NCBI RefSeq assembly: GCF_011801145.1
Contig: NZ_CP046172.1
Coordinates: 5,394,001 to 5,458,000, forward strand
Source of the DNA: Nocardia arthritidis
Lineage (GTDB): Bacteria > Actinomycetota > Actinomycetes > Mycobacteriales > Mycobacteriaceae
Reading direction: 5' to 3'
Length of the DNA stretch: 64,000 nt
The notes under the pieces were generated by a model that searched no databases, had not been told where the DNA came from, and was given only the letters and a program-made list of their open reading frames with translations. The position numbers and the translations under genes are program-made. Each line of letters starts with the position of its first letter. Position 1 is the stretch's first letter. Below, piece after piece: positions 52,424 through 60,999 of this stretch.

Positions 52424-53290
52424 GGGTCCGCCCTACGACTACCGCCTCGAAGACGGTGGGCCACATCCCAATCCGGGCAAAGCCGCTGACGGGAAGCGCT
52501 TACATCGTCTCGTACCCGCCCCCGTTACCGCACCGGTCGTACCGAATACCTTTCCGGCATAGGCGTGTTCGCGATCGCGCAACGACGCACCGCAGACGGG
52601 GTTCAGTGCCCGTCGGCCTATGATCGCCAGGGCAACCGGCATCGGTGCGGGGTGGCATGGTCGAAAAGTGCAGTGCGCGTGATCCTGACCAATCCGCGCT
52701 ACACCGGTCACGAGGTGTGGAACAAGCAGCGCAAGCAGGAATCGCTCATCGATGTCGAAGATGTCGCGCTCGGGCACGACACCCCACCTGACCTGGAACC
52801 CCAAGAGCGCCTGGATCTTCTCCGACCAGCCCGCGCACGAGGCATTGATCAGCACCGCCGCGTTCGAGCAGATTCAATTGCGCCTGGCTTCACGCGGACC
52901 ACGCTCGACCGAGCGGGAGATCACCCGCCGCAACCATCCCTACGCCTTCCGAGGACTGCTGTTCCACGAAAGCTGCCAGCGGCGCATACAGGGCACCTGG
53001 AACCACGACAAGGCACACTACCGGTGCCGCTATCCTTCCGAATACGCCCTGGCAAACCATCTCGATCACCCACCCTCGGTATATCTGCGCGAAGACCAGC
53101 TCAGCGGCCCGATCGACGCCTGGCTGGCCGAAGTGTTCCACCCTGACCACCTCGAATACAGCCTGACCCAGCTGGAGAACGCGCAGCCGATGAGCCACCG
53201 TTCGACCCTCGACGCGGCCCGGCGATCATCGACCGAACACGACCAGAAGCTTTCCCGCAATCGCGTGGAGGTTCAATGGCGTGAATTCCT
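52424..53290 (+). pseudogene. Remnant of a large serine recombinase
   Basis: The recombinase and zinc-ribbon parts of a serine recombinase are recognisable across frames: YDYRLEDGGPHPNPGKA, RRTADGVQCPSAYDR, ILTNPRYTGHEVWNKQ, TWNPKSAWIFSDQPAHE and FRGLLFHESCQRRIQG. The N-terminal resolvase catalytic domain is missing, and at least two frame changes (near 52540 and 52785) interrupt the rest. It points to an old integrated element next to tRNA-Leu. Confidence 0.82.
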
Positions 53291-53333
53291 TCGTGGCACA
53301 GAGAAATTCACGAGTTGTGGTGTCCGGAGAGAC

Positions 53334-53416
53334 TCTCAGGCCAGAAGCCACACCACGCGCCACGAACCGGGACCCGCCCAACGCTCACCACAAGGAAAGG
53401 ACTTAGGGCCGCACCA
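53334..53416 (+). repeat. Dispersed repeat, copy 2
   Basis: The partner of 36215-36298, in the same orientation with about 80% identity. It lies between the recombinase remnant and the GC-rich hairpins near tRNA-Leu. Origin unknown. Confidence 0.65.
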
Positions 53417-53451
53417 GTGCCACGTCCCGCTCCCTTGAAAGGGGAGTCCGG

Positions 53452-53495
53452 GGGGCGAAGCCCCGCCGGGCGGGGCGTGGGGGCTGCGCCCCCAC
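53452..53495. terminator. GC-rich double hairpin downstream of tRNA-Leu
   Basis: GGGGC-GAA-GCCCC (53452-53464) and GTGGGGGC-TGC-GCCCCCAC (53477-53495) form two very stable hairpins. They lie 65 to 110 bases downstream of the minus-strand tRNA gene. The A-run after the second is on the plus strand, so they are not classic terminators, though they may stop transcription. Confidence 0.45.
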
Positions 53496-53560
53496 AAAAA
53501 GGTACGAAACGAGAACCGGCCCACGCTCTGTGTGGGCATGAGCCGTCCATCGAGTGGAGT

Positions 53561-53644
53561 GTCCGGAGGGGGACTTGAACCCCCACGCCCTATAACGGGC
53601 ACTAGCACCTCAAGCTAGCGCGTCTGCCATTCCGCCACCCGGAC
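53561..53644 (-). tRNA. tRNA-Leu (anticodon GAG)
   Basis: A complete class II tRNA of 84 nucleotides: acceptor GTCCGGG pairs with CTCCGGAC, the anticodon loop TTGAGGT lies in the CTAGC/GCTAG stem with anticodon GAG at 53609-53611, the long variable arm is GTGCCCGTTATAGGGCGT, and the T loop is TTCAAGT. Discriminator A; CCA is not encoded, unlike the CUA tRNA. It reads CUC/CUU leucine codons. Confidence 0.95.
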
Positions 53645-53777
53645 CGGTGTGCTCGGCAAGAGTAGCCGATGGGTGGCTAAAAGATGAAATCGGTTGGGTT
53701 CGGGGTGGTTCGGGGCACTGCTGCGTCGGATCGGTGGCGGCACAGGCGATTCGATGTCGGTTGCACTATCGGGCGGC

Positions 53778-53833
53778 TTACCTTGACAAGTCGAGGTAAG
53801 CGTTTGTATCGTTACCTTGAGTTATCAAGGTAA
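53778..53833. promoter_or_regulatory. Two inverted repeats with TTACCT arms, probable operator pair
   Basis: TTACCT...AGGTAA (53778-53799) and the longer TTACCTTGA-GTTA-TCAAGGTAA (53812-53833) are closely spaced. The second has perfect 9-base arms. They look like two binding sites of one repressor, with a purine-rich GGGGAGGG just after. No convincing gene starts downstream before the antisense secreted gene, so their target may be lost or very short. Confidence 0.55.
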
Positions 53834-53942
53834 GGGGAGGGCTTTGGTGCACTCGTCTCCGGCGAACCGGGAGGGCCGGAGTCGCACGGGCCGGGTGCCC
53901 GACGCACCGGAGGGGAGAGCCGGGCCCCCGGTTCCGCGAAAC

Positions 53943-53972
53943 GAGCCCGCGTTCCGTGTGGAACGCGGGCTC
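53943..53972 (-). terminator. Hairpin terminator of the secreted protein gene
   Basis: GAGCCCGCGTTCC and GGAACGCGGGCTC form a perfect 13-base stem with a 4-base loop, 45 bases after the stop of the minus-strand gene, followed on that strand by GTTTCG. Confidence 0.65.
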
Positions 53973-54017
53973 TGGGTTGGACCCGTCATCTGTTGCGCGG
54001 CAACCGAATCCGGATCA

Positions 54018-54674
54018 TCAGGGGCCTACGGTGAGATTCTGTGTCGGGTCGGTGGTGTCGTTGAACGCGAGGGTTCCCGATACCGTTCCGGTCGGGGATT
54101 CCGTTGGGCACAGCGGGTCACCGGTGGTCTTGACGGGCACCTCGACATTGCTGATCGCGACCGTCGACGGGCTGCCGTTGGTGAAGGTGCCGGAGGCGGA
54201 GAACGGCCCGTCCGGCGCGACCACGGTTGTGCAATTGGTCAATCCCGTCACCTGGATCGTCATGCCAGCCTGCGGAATCACCAGGCTTCCGACGATGGGC
54301 GACCCGTTCTGCGCCGACACCGTCCAGGTGCCGCTGGTGGTTATGGCGATGTTCACGCCGGTCAGGTTGGATGTGCAGTCGGTGATGGAGATCGACTGGA
54401 TCGGCACCGACACCGGACCGCTCGGGTTCGCGTTGCCCGGAGCCGCGGGCACGGCGCCGGTCCCGCTGACGGTATTGCAGCTACCGGTCACCGGACCCGA
54501 GCTGAAGGTCATCGGCCCTTGGTTGACGGCCGTGATGTTGTGTCCGGCCGGGGTGACCGTTGTCGAACCGGCGGCCGCCTGCGCCGGGCCTGCGCCCGCG
54601 CCGACGAGAACCGTTGTCGCCGCACAACTCACGGCGGCCAGCGTTATCCGGGCAAGCGAGGGGTTGCTGAGCAT
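54018..54674 (-). CDS. Secreted hypothetical protein rich in Thr/Ser/Gly/Val
   Basis: A 218-residue exported protein with a signal peptide ending in GPAQAAA. The mature part is beta-rich with many Thr, Ser and Val and four or more cysteines (GSCNTVS, ITDCTSN, TNCTTVV, DPLCPTE), so disulphides are likely. The ATG at 54674 follows AAGGAGAG. Proteins of this make-up are common in the nocardial exoproteome. Function unknown. Confidence 0.75.
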   Translation of the reverse strand: MLSNPSLARITLAAVSCAATTVLVGAGAGPAQAAAGSTTVTPAGHNITAVNQGPMTFSSGPVTGSCNTVSGTGAVPAAPGNANPSGPVSVPIQSISITDCTSNLTGVNIAITTSGTWTVSAQNGSPIVGSLVIPQAGMTIQVTGLTNCTTVVAPDGPFSASGTFTNGSPSTVAISNVEVPVKTTGDPLCPTESPTGTVSGTLAFNDTTDPTQNLTVGP

Positions 54675-55180
54675 TTCACTCTCCTTGACAAACCGAAAAG
54701 GCGTATAGGATAAGCAATCGACACCGAATGTGATCGAGCTGTCGATTCGAAGACAGCAATCAACATACCGAGAAAACAACCGCCCGAATACGTCCGATCA
54801 ACAGGGGAATTTTCCCCAGTCGAGCATCCGGTCGGCTACTCGAAATCCCTTGCCGCACTTGTGATGTCGGCACAAATCCCCCGGGCCTCATTATATGAGG
54901 GATCACAAGGATGGAATGCCGAACCGAGCACGGAACTCTCGACCACCGCGGCGGCTCGATGCGCCCTCGTTCAGCCGGAATCGAGCTTCAGCACGCGTAC
55001 CGAGCACCCGAATACGACGACCGCGCCCCGGCGATGAGACCGAAATCGGCCTGCCCAAGATTGCGAAATTCCACTCGCCCGAGAACATTCACCATCGGCA
55101 AATTCGAGCGGTGCGGCTATTGGATAGAGCAGTAATTACGAACAGAATCTCCTCCACCGAGCCACCGACGCGACGGAATA
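54675..55180. other. Intergenic region, low GC, with a small palindrome
   Basis: About 500 bases between two secreted-protein genes. The part near 54700-54900 is less GC-rich and holds the palindrome CCTCAT-TAT-ATGAGG (54886-54900). I see no convincing gene on either strand. Confidence 0.45.
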
Positions 55181-56074
55181 TCAGCCGACCAGGTTCTTGC
55201 GCAGCCGCAAGATGGTCAGCGGATCCAGCCCGAGGCCCTCGGTGAGATATTTCCCGAATCCACCGTACGTCTGCTCCAGCTGCTGCACCGCTACGACCAG
55301 ATACTCGTCGCGAACCTCCTGCAGCGGAATCAGCAGATCCGGATTCTGCATCAGACCCGCCTGCCGCAGCTGGGCGCGCAGCGCGGCATCGGCGGCGGCC
55401 CGATACCGATTCGACAGCAGATAGTCTTCGCGCGCAATCGATTCCGGCACACCGACCGCCCGCAACACAACGTAGGTGAGCCAGCCTGTGCGATCCTTAC
55501 CGGCGGTGCAGTGATAGAGCATTGCCGAATCGGTCGCGGCGAGCTCGGTGATCGTCTGCCCGAACTTCGCCCGCGCGTCGTCGGTGAAGAAGCTGCGGTA
55601 CACCTCCCCCATGATCCGTTCCGCCCCACCGTCTCCCAGCACCCGCTGCTGCTCGACCGGATCCCGGGACTGAATCACCCGCGTCATCTGCTCGAACAGC
55701 CCGGTGTCGTCGATCGGGCGGGCAACCGAGGCCACCCCGGCGGGCAGCCTGTCGGCTCCCATCATCCGAACCTCGGCCGGAGTTCGCAGATCGATCACGG
55801 TCCCCAGGTTCAGCGAGCCGAGCCGTGCGACATCCGCGTCGGTCAGCCGTTGCAGGGCATCTGCGCGAATCACCTTGTCCGCCTTGACAGTCGCACCATC
55901 GTAGGTGCGATAGCCGCCGATGTCGCGAACATTGATCGCGCCTTGCAGATCAATCTTGCCGTCGGCCGATAGCGACGGCGATTCCGGTGCCGAAGGCGGC
56001 TCGCCGCTCGCCACACCCGCGGTGAATGTAACGGCAACGACGATGCCGACAAGCATGCTGCGAAAAATCCTCAT
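55181..56074 (-). CDS. Secreted tyrosine-protein phosphatase (PTP/DSP-like, Y_phosphatase3)
   Basis: A 297-residue protein with a signal peptide (SMLVGIVVAVTFTAGVASG). It begins its domain with INVRDIGGYRT and carries the active-site loop YHCTAGKDRTGW, where Cys is the nucleophile and Arg binds phosphate. This HCxxGKDRTG form is typical of the PtpB-like family of actinobacteria, several of which act outside the cell. Confidence 0.88.
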   Translation of the reverse strand: MRIFRSMLVGIVVAVTFTAGVASGEPPSAPESPSLSADGKIDLQGAINVRDIGGYRTYDGATVKADKVIRADALQRLTDADVARLGSLNLGTVIDLRTPAEVRMMGADRLPAGVASVARPIDDTGLFEQMTRVIQSRDPVEQQRVLGDGGAERIMGEVYRSFFTDDARAKFGQTITELAATDSAMLYHCTAGKDRTGWLTYVVLRAVGVPESIAREDYLLSNRYRAAADAALRAQLRQAGLMQNPDLLIPLQEVRDEYLVVAVQQLEQTYGGFGKYLTEGLGLDPLTILRLRKNLVG

Positions 56075-56167
56075 AAAGGGACGGTAGGGCCGCCGAACAC
56101 ACCGAATCCGCCCATCCGACTGGGGAATCCGACAGTTACGCGGTATCGGTCGAACGAAGCCGGTTCC

Positions 56168-57595
56168 TCACCGCGCTCGGGCGGCACCATCGCTCTCGGA
56201 GCCACCACCGCTGAGCAGCGACCGAGTGAGTGTGCTTGTCGCGGAATTCATTTCGGCCAGCGCATCGGTGAGATTCGCGCCCACCACCACGGTTTCGGCA
56301 CCGGGGCGGTCGGTGATGGCCCGCAGGGCGGCTCGGCGCAGCAGCTCCTTGATGAACGACGCTGTCTGCCCGGCGGTTTCGGCGACGATCGGCGTGAGAT
56401 CGGCTTCGACGCGCAGATTTCGGCTGTACAGCTGCAGGAGCGCTGCCCGCCCCTCGGCATCCGGGCGCGGGATCTCGACGGCCAGGTCGACCCGGCCGGG
56501 TCGCTGCGCGAGCGCCTCCTCGAGTTCGGCGACGCGGTTGGTGGTGAGCAGGAAGGTCACGTCGGCATCGCCTCCGATGCCGTCCATGGCGTCGAGCAGG
56601 CTGAACAGCAAGGGATTTCCCATCGGCGCGTAGCTGCGGTCCTTGGCGATGAGATCGACGTCCTCCACAACGACGACGCTGGGTTGCAGCCGCCGGGCCA
56701 GATTGGCCGCACGGCCGATCAACCGCATGGCGGGCCCGGTCAAGACGATCACGGTGCTCTCGGACAAGCGCCCCATGAGATACCGCACCGTATGCGTCTT
56801 ACCGGTGCCCGGCGCGCCGTGCAGCAGCAGTCCGCGCTTGAGATGCTGTCCGGCATCGAGCAATCGGGCGCCGTGCGTCGCGATTCCGACCGTGTGCCGT
56901 TCGATCAGATCCAGCACGCCGTCGGGCAGCACCACCTGATCGGCGGTCAGCCGGGGCCGGGGCAGAAAGGTGACGAGGTCGTTGCCGCGATTCTCGCTGA
57001 CACCGAAAGCCAGTACCTGGCCCCGGAATACGTCGCGCTGCGCCATCAGCCGCTCGATCCGGTCGCGGGTCGCGACCGCGGTCGCCCGCTGCGCGGCGAG
57101 TATTTCCAGCATGCACTGCTGTGTGTTGCCGTAGCGCATATCGGGTCCGCGCATGCCGATCACCACCGGTGCGCCATCGGGGGCGGTGGTGGTGATCAAC
57201 CCCAATTGCACCGCCTCGGTGACCTCGGCGGGGCCGATCGCGACGGTGGTGAAATCGACCGTGCCGAGCTCGAATTGGTCGTTCTTGCGGGCCATCGCCA
57301 CCAGGCCCGCCAACTCCTCGTGCCCGCGGTGGGCGCCCGCGACACCGAACCAGTCCGGCGCCGTCGCGCGCTCGGCCAGGTAGGCGTCGACACCGCGCTG
57401 CAGATTCGCGTGCTCCCAGCTGTCCCAGTTCTGCCCGACGACGGTCACCTGCGGCATATCCGCCCCGAGATGATCGACAACCTTGGCCACCAAGGTATTT
57501 CGCCGACCGTCGCCCGCCACGGCGTTCGCCGTCGAGCGCATGATTCGTTGTAGATCTATCGCGAACGTATCGGCATCGAATGCTTCACTCCCCAC
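56168..57595 (-). CDS. CDC48/FtsH-like AAA+ ATPase
   Basis: A 475-residue protein. The N-terminal 200 residues are a helical partner-binding region. The AAA+ core then shows Walker A LHGAPGTGKTHTVRYLM, Walker B SVVVVEDVDLIA, sensor 1 FLLTTNRVAELEEAL and the arginine-finger region QRPGRVDLAVEIPRPDAEG. GTG at 57595 is the likely start, 41 bases after the carbamoyltransferase stop; longer forms would overlap that gene. It may act as an unfoldase or remodelling factor. Confidence 0.85.
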   Translation of the reverse strand: MGSEAFDADTFAIDLQRIMRSTANAVAGDGRRNTLVAKVVDHLGADMPQVTVVGQNWDSWEHANLQRGVDAYLAERATAPDWFGVAGAHRGHEELAGLVAMARKNDQFELGTVDFTTVAIGPAEVTEAVQLGLITTTAPDGAPVVIGMRGPDMRYGNTQQCMLEILAAQRATAVATRDRIERLMAQRDVFRGQVLAFGVSENRGNDLVTFLPRPRLTADQVVLPDGVLDLIERHTVGIATHGARLLDAGQHLKRGLLLHGAPGTGKTHTVRYLMGRLSESTVIVLTGPAMRLIGRAANLARRLQPSVVVVEDVDLIAKDRSYAPMGNPLLFSLLDAMDGIGGDADVTFLLTTNRVAELEEALAQRPGRVDLAVEIPRPDAEGRAALLQLYSRNLRVEADLTPIVAETAGQTASFIKELLRRAALRAITDRPGAETVVVGANLTDALAEMNSATSTLTRSLLSGGGSESDGAARAR

Positions 57596-57636
57596 GAACT
57601 GCCAGCATCCTCCGGGCCTTTCGGAAATGCAACGGG

Positions 57637-59421
57637 CTACCCCGACCTCTTCTTGCCGACCACGAACCGGCCCATGACCAGATAGTCGATCTCCGTCGCC
57701 AGGAAGCAGGCCAGCGCATCGTGCGGCGAGCACACGATGGGCTCGCCCGCCACGTTGAACGACGTGTTCAGCAGGCAGGGTACGTCTGTGTGAGCGGTGA
57801 AGGCGGACAAGAGCTTCGCCAGTTCCGGATGCTGCCGTTCGTCGACCGTCTGAATCCGCGCGGTGCCGTCGACGTGGCAGGCGCCGGGGATCCGCTCCAG
57901 ATATTCGTCACGCACCGGGAAGACGAACGTCATATACGGCGACGACGTCTTCTTGCTCATCCGGAAGACCTGGGGCGCAACGGATTCGAGGACCACCGGA
58001 GCGAATGGCCGGAACGGCTCCCGATGTTTCACGCGCAGGTTGATGACGTCCTTGATATCCGGGAAGGCCGGGTTCGCGAGGATGCTGCGGTTGCCGAGTG
58101 CTCGCGGCCCGAATTCCGCGCGACCCTGGAACCAGCCGACGACGTTCTTCTCGGCCAGCAGCTCCACCGTCCGCGCGACGACGGACGCGAGATCGGCCTC
58201 CTCCTGCCATTCGACCTGGTCGGCGTGCTCGGTGAGCGCGGAGCGGATCTGTTCCGCATCGTAGGACGGCCCGAGGTAGGGCGTGACGACCGCGGTAGCG
58301 GGTCGGTTGCGTAGCCCGGCGGCGTAGACGGCCGCGCCGATGGCGACGCCCGGATCGCTGGCCCCGAAGCTGACCTCCATACCGGTGAACGACGATCGCT
58401 CCAGCATCTTGGTATTGGCAACGCAATTCAGCGCGAGACCGCCCTCGAACAGCAGGGTGTCCATCCCGGATGCCGCGGTCAGCGCCCGCACCTGATGCGC
58501 GGTGACGGCCTCGACCATGTCCTGGGCCATACCCGCGACCTTGACCCGGAAGTCGAACTCCTCGCGCTTTTCGCTGTCCCCGCCGAACAGCCGGTCGAAC
58601 AGCGCGTAGTAGGTATCCGGATCGGCCGGGATGGATATCGTGTACGAGCCGTTATCGTGTAGCCGCACAACGTTTTCCAGCAACGGGTTATGCCGCGGCG
58701 GCGGGCCGTACGCGGCCAGCCCCATCACCTTGTACTCGTCGTTGTTGGGTACGAAGCCGAGGTAGCGGGTGATCCGGCCGTATGCGACGCCGAGCGAGCT
58801 GGTCATCTCGACGGTGCCCTCCTCGAAGATCCGGACCACACCGTCGCGCAGCTCGCCCATCACCGCCGACAGCGTCTCGGCTCGGCCGTCGCTGACCAGG
58901 AAGGCGGCGTCCCGGACGCCGGAAAGGTAAGCGCCGCACATGAGATGGGCCAGATGGTGTGGCACCAGGGCCAGCTTGTTGGGGTCGAGCTCGTGGCCGG
59001 TGCGCTCGACGAAGTCGCGGTGGATCGCCTCGCGGCTGAACATGCCGGTGTAGACCGCGCCGGCCCGGCGCAGCGCGTCGAACTTCGCGGTGACGGACAT
59101 CCCGGAATCGCATATGTCGGAAATCATCCGCTCGGCGACGGTCGGCGAAAAGCGCCACGGAAACGCAACGACATCCACCTCCTCGAATTTGACACCGGCG
59201 AATTCCAGGCACCAGTCGATCGCATTCGCCGGAAAGTCCGAGGTCTTCTTGACCCGGCTCAGCCGCTCCTCCTCCACCGCCGCCACCAGCTCGCCGTCGA
59301 CCACCAGCGCCGCGGCGGCGTCGTGACCGACCAGCAGATTCCTGGCGATGCCAACGGCCCCATAGTGCTCACCAAAAAGCCTTGCACCACTGGAGAATCC
59401 GTTGTAACCGAGAACTATCAT
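57637..59421 (-). CDS. Carbamoyltransferase, NodU/CmcH/TobZ family
   Basis: A 594-residue two-domain enzyme. The N-terminal Kae1-like part has GHDAAAALVVDGELVAAVEEER and the metal histidines in PHHLAHLMCGAYLS. The C-terminal YrdC-like part has GRAEFGPRALGNRSILANP and LLNTSFNVAGEPIVCSP. These enzymes use carbamoyl phosphate and ATP to carbamoylate a hydroxyl of a sugar or natural product. The ATG at 59421 follows GGAGGCGGAAGG. It is divergent from the ATP-grasp gene, and its 5' end with the promoter is duplicated at 48623-49328. Confidence 0.93.
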   Translation of the reverse strand: MIVLGYNGFSSGARLFGEHYGAVGIARNLLVGHDAAAALVVDGELVAAVEEERLSRVKKTSDFPANAIDWCLEFAGVKFEEVDVVAFPWRFSPTVAERMISDICDSGMSVTAKFDALRRAGAVYTGMFSREAIHRDFVERTGHELDPNKLALVPHHLAHLMCGAYLSGVRDAAFLVSDGRAETLSAVMGELRDGVVRIFEEGTVEMTSSLGVAYGRITRYLGFVPNNDEYKVMGLAAYGPPPRHNPLLENVVRLHDNGSYTISIPADPDTYYALFDRLFGGDSEKREEFDFRVKVAGMAQDMVEAVTAHQVRALTAASGMDTLLFEGGLALNCVANTKMLERSSFTGMEVSFGASDPGVAIGAAVYAAGLRNRPATAVVTPYLGPSYDAEQIRSALTEHADQVEWQEEADLASVVARTVELLAEKNVVGWFQGRAEFGPRALGNRSILANPAFPDIKDVINLRVKHREPFRPFAPVVLESVAPQVFRMSKKTSSPYMTFVFPVRDEYLERIPGACHVDGTARIQTVDERQHPELAKLLSAFTAHTDVPCLLNTSFNVAGEPIVCSPHDALACFLATEIDYLVMGRFVVGKKRSG

Positions 59422-59890
59422 GGACCTTCCGCCTCCCAGCGCGACACGGGCGGCGAACGGCAGGTTACTTCGCACGCGCGCGGGTTCAATTCGAAAGGTG
59501 TTGCCGCACTTGCCGATCTGACATCCGTCCAATCGGAACTATCAACACCGTTACGGAAATCGTTGCAGCACAGCCGCAATCGAGCAACTGTGACATAGCT
59601 CACATCCATGCCGTACGGTCCCCTTTGTCGGGACATGGCAATAAGCTGCCGTATGCAAGCATCGCTGCGATTCGATACGGATGTATCAACCGCACCGAGG
59701 GTTGCGGTAGTAGACAGGATCGCTGTCTATTCAATGGCGCCTGCCACCGGAACGGTGAGTCGGGAAAACTCTGCTAGAGGTATTTGCAGTGGCGAAATAT
59801 CCGATGTTGATCGTTCTCGGATATCGGGACGACCTGGATCAGGCGCTCCGGCGCCGAGGCGTGGATCCCTACTACATCGTGAACGCGCCG
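59182..59890. repeat. Inverted duplication, copy B (intact)
   Basis: The intact counterpart of 48623-49328: the first 80 codons of the carbamoyltransferase, the 367-base divergent promoter and the first 34 codons of the ATP-grasp gene. The copies face opposite directions and are about 10 kb apart. Confidence 0.9.
59618..59728. promoter_or_regulatory. Conserved inverted repeats in the duplicated divergent promoter
   Basis: GTCCC-N7-GGGAC (59618-59634) and AGACAG-N5-CTGTCT (59712-59728) lie between the carbamoyltransferase and ATP-grasp starts. Both repeats are kept in copy A (AGACAG at 48785-48790 and CTGTCT at 48796-48801) although neighbouring bases differ, which suggests selection before decay or functional operators. 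Confidence 0.65.
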
Positions 59891-60949
59891 GCAAGCCCAC
59901 CGAATGGGCGGAACTCGATATCCGTCACCGATATCGAGGACGTCCAGGAATTGTCCCGTGCGGTGCTGGCCGCGGGTGTCGACAATGCCGATGGGGTGCT
60001 CACCGTCCACGAATTCGGCGTCTTCGGGGCGGCGTATCTGCGCCAGCAGCTGGACCTCCCTGGACACCGGGATCCGCAGAAAACACTCTATTTTCGGGAC
60101 AAATACCTGCAAAAGAACGCGCTGCCGCCCGAGGTGCGGCGGGCACGCGTCAGATACGTGTCGGCGCAAACCTCGTACGCCGATATCGCCGATGAACTAG
60201 GCGACGTTTTCGTGATCAAACCAGCGAACGGGGCGGGGTCGCTGCGCACCAGCATCGTTCACTCCCCCGACGAATACGCTGCGGCCGTCGAACCGCTCCC
60301 GACCAGGTCGGATGTGGCGATCGTCGCCGAATCCCACATCGACGCACCGGAGATCCACATAGACGGTATCTGGTGCGGTGGTGCCCTGTATTGGTCGTCG
60401 CTCGCCCGATACAACACCTCACCGCTCAGCGCCGTGCAGGGCCGGGTCATCGCCGTGAATATTCTCGACGAACGCAAACATACGGAACTGTACCGGCAGG
60501 CGCGAACGCTCGCCGAACAGGTGCTCGGCGGCCTCGGCGCACCCGATTGCGTATTCCACCTGGAGATATTCGTCGAGGAATCGGGGCTGACATTCGGTGA
60601 ATGCGCCATCCGCCTTCCGGGCGGGATGACACCGCGCATCAACGAACTCACCTTCGGCGTCGACCTGTTCGACGCCGAAATCGACCTCGCCCTCGGTATG
60701 CGACCCGGCCCCATACCCACCACCGCGCCGAACCTATTCCATGGATACGCGTTCCTGCGCCGCCGCGATGACAAGAATTTGACCCGGCAGGACTTCGAAC
60801 GCAGATTCATACTCGATGAGGTCGAGTACTCGCCGGAGACGCCGCCCGGTCCATACGGAAAAGTGGGGCACGCGATCATCTCCGACCAGGACGAGCTCAA
60901 ACTACAGCGCAGGCTGGAGGATATCGTGCGGTTCAACGAGGCCGAATAA
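59789..60949 (+). CDS. ATP-grasp ligase
   Basis: A 386-residue ATP-grasp enzyme. It has an N-terminal pre-ATP-grasp domain (PMLIVLGYRDDLDQAL), the nucleotide loop FVIKPANGAGSLRTS and the metal/ATP residues in HLEIFVEESGLTFGE with INELTFG. Enzymes of this group join an amine to a carboxylate through an acylphosphate, often in amino acid or peptide natural-product pathways. It starts at a GTG (copy A has ATG). It probably acts with the neighbouring carbamoyltransferase and the A-PCP-TE protein. Confidence 0.9.
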   Translation: MAKYPMLIVLGYRDDLDQALRRRGVDPYYIVNAPASPPNGRNSISVTDIEDVQELSRAVLAAGVDNADGVLTVHEFGVFGAAYLRQQLDLPGHRDPQKTLYFRDKYLQKNALPPEVRRARVRYVSAQTSYADIADELGDVFVIKPANGAGSLRTSIVHSPDEYAAAVEPLPTRSDVAIVAESHIDAPEIHIDGIWCGGALYWSSLARYNTSPLSAVQGRVIAVNILDERKHTELYRQARTLAEQVLGGLGAPDCVFHLEIFVEESGLTFGECAIRLPGGMTPRINELTFGVDLFDAEIDLALGMRPGPIPTTAPNLFHGYAFLRRRDDKNLTRQDFERRFILDEVEYSPETPPGPYGKVGHAIISDQDELKLQRRLEDIVRFNEAE

Positions 60950-60999
60950 TCCGGCTCGGCGCTGCTCATCCATAGTTCCTTTCAGAGGTTCCGTTTTCC

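Noticed and set aside
53817..54713. Long plus-strand open frame of 298 codons after the TTACCT palindromes
   Set aside because: Almost all of it is antisense to the secreted protein gene, which has a signal peptide, ribosome site and terminator.
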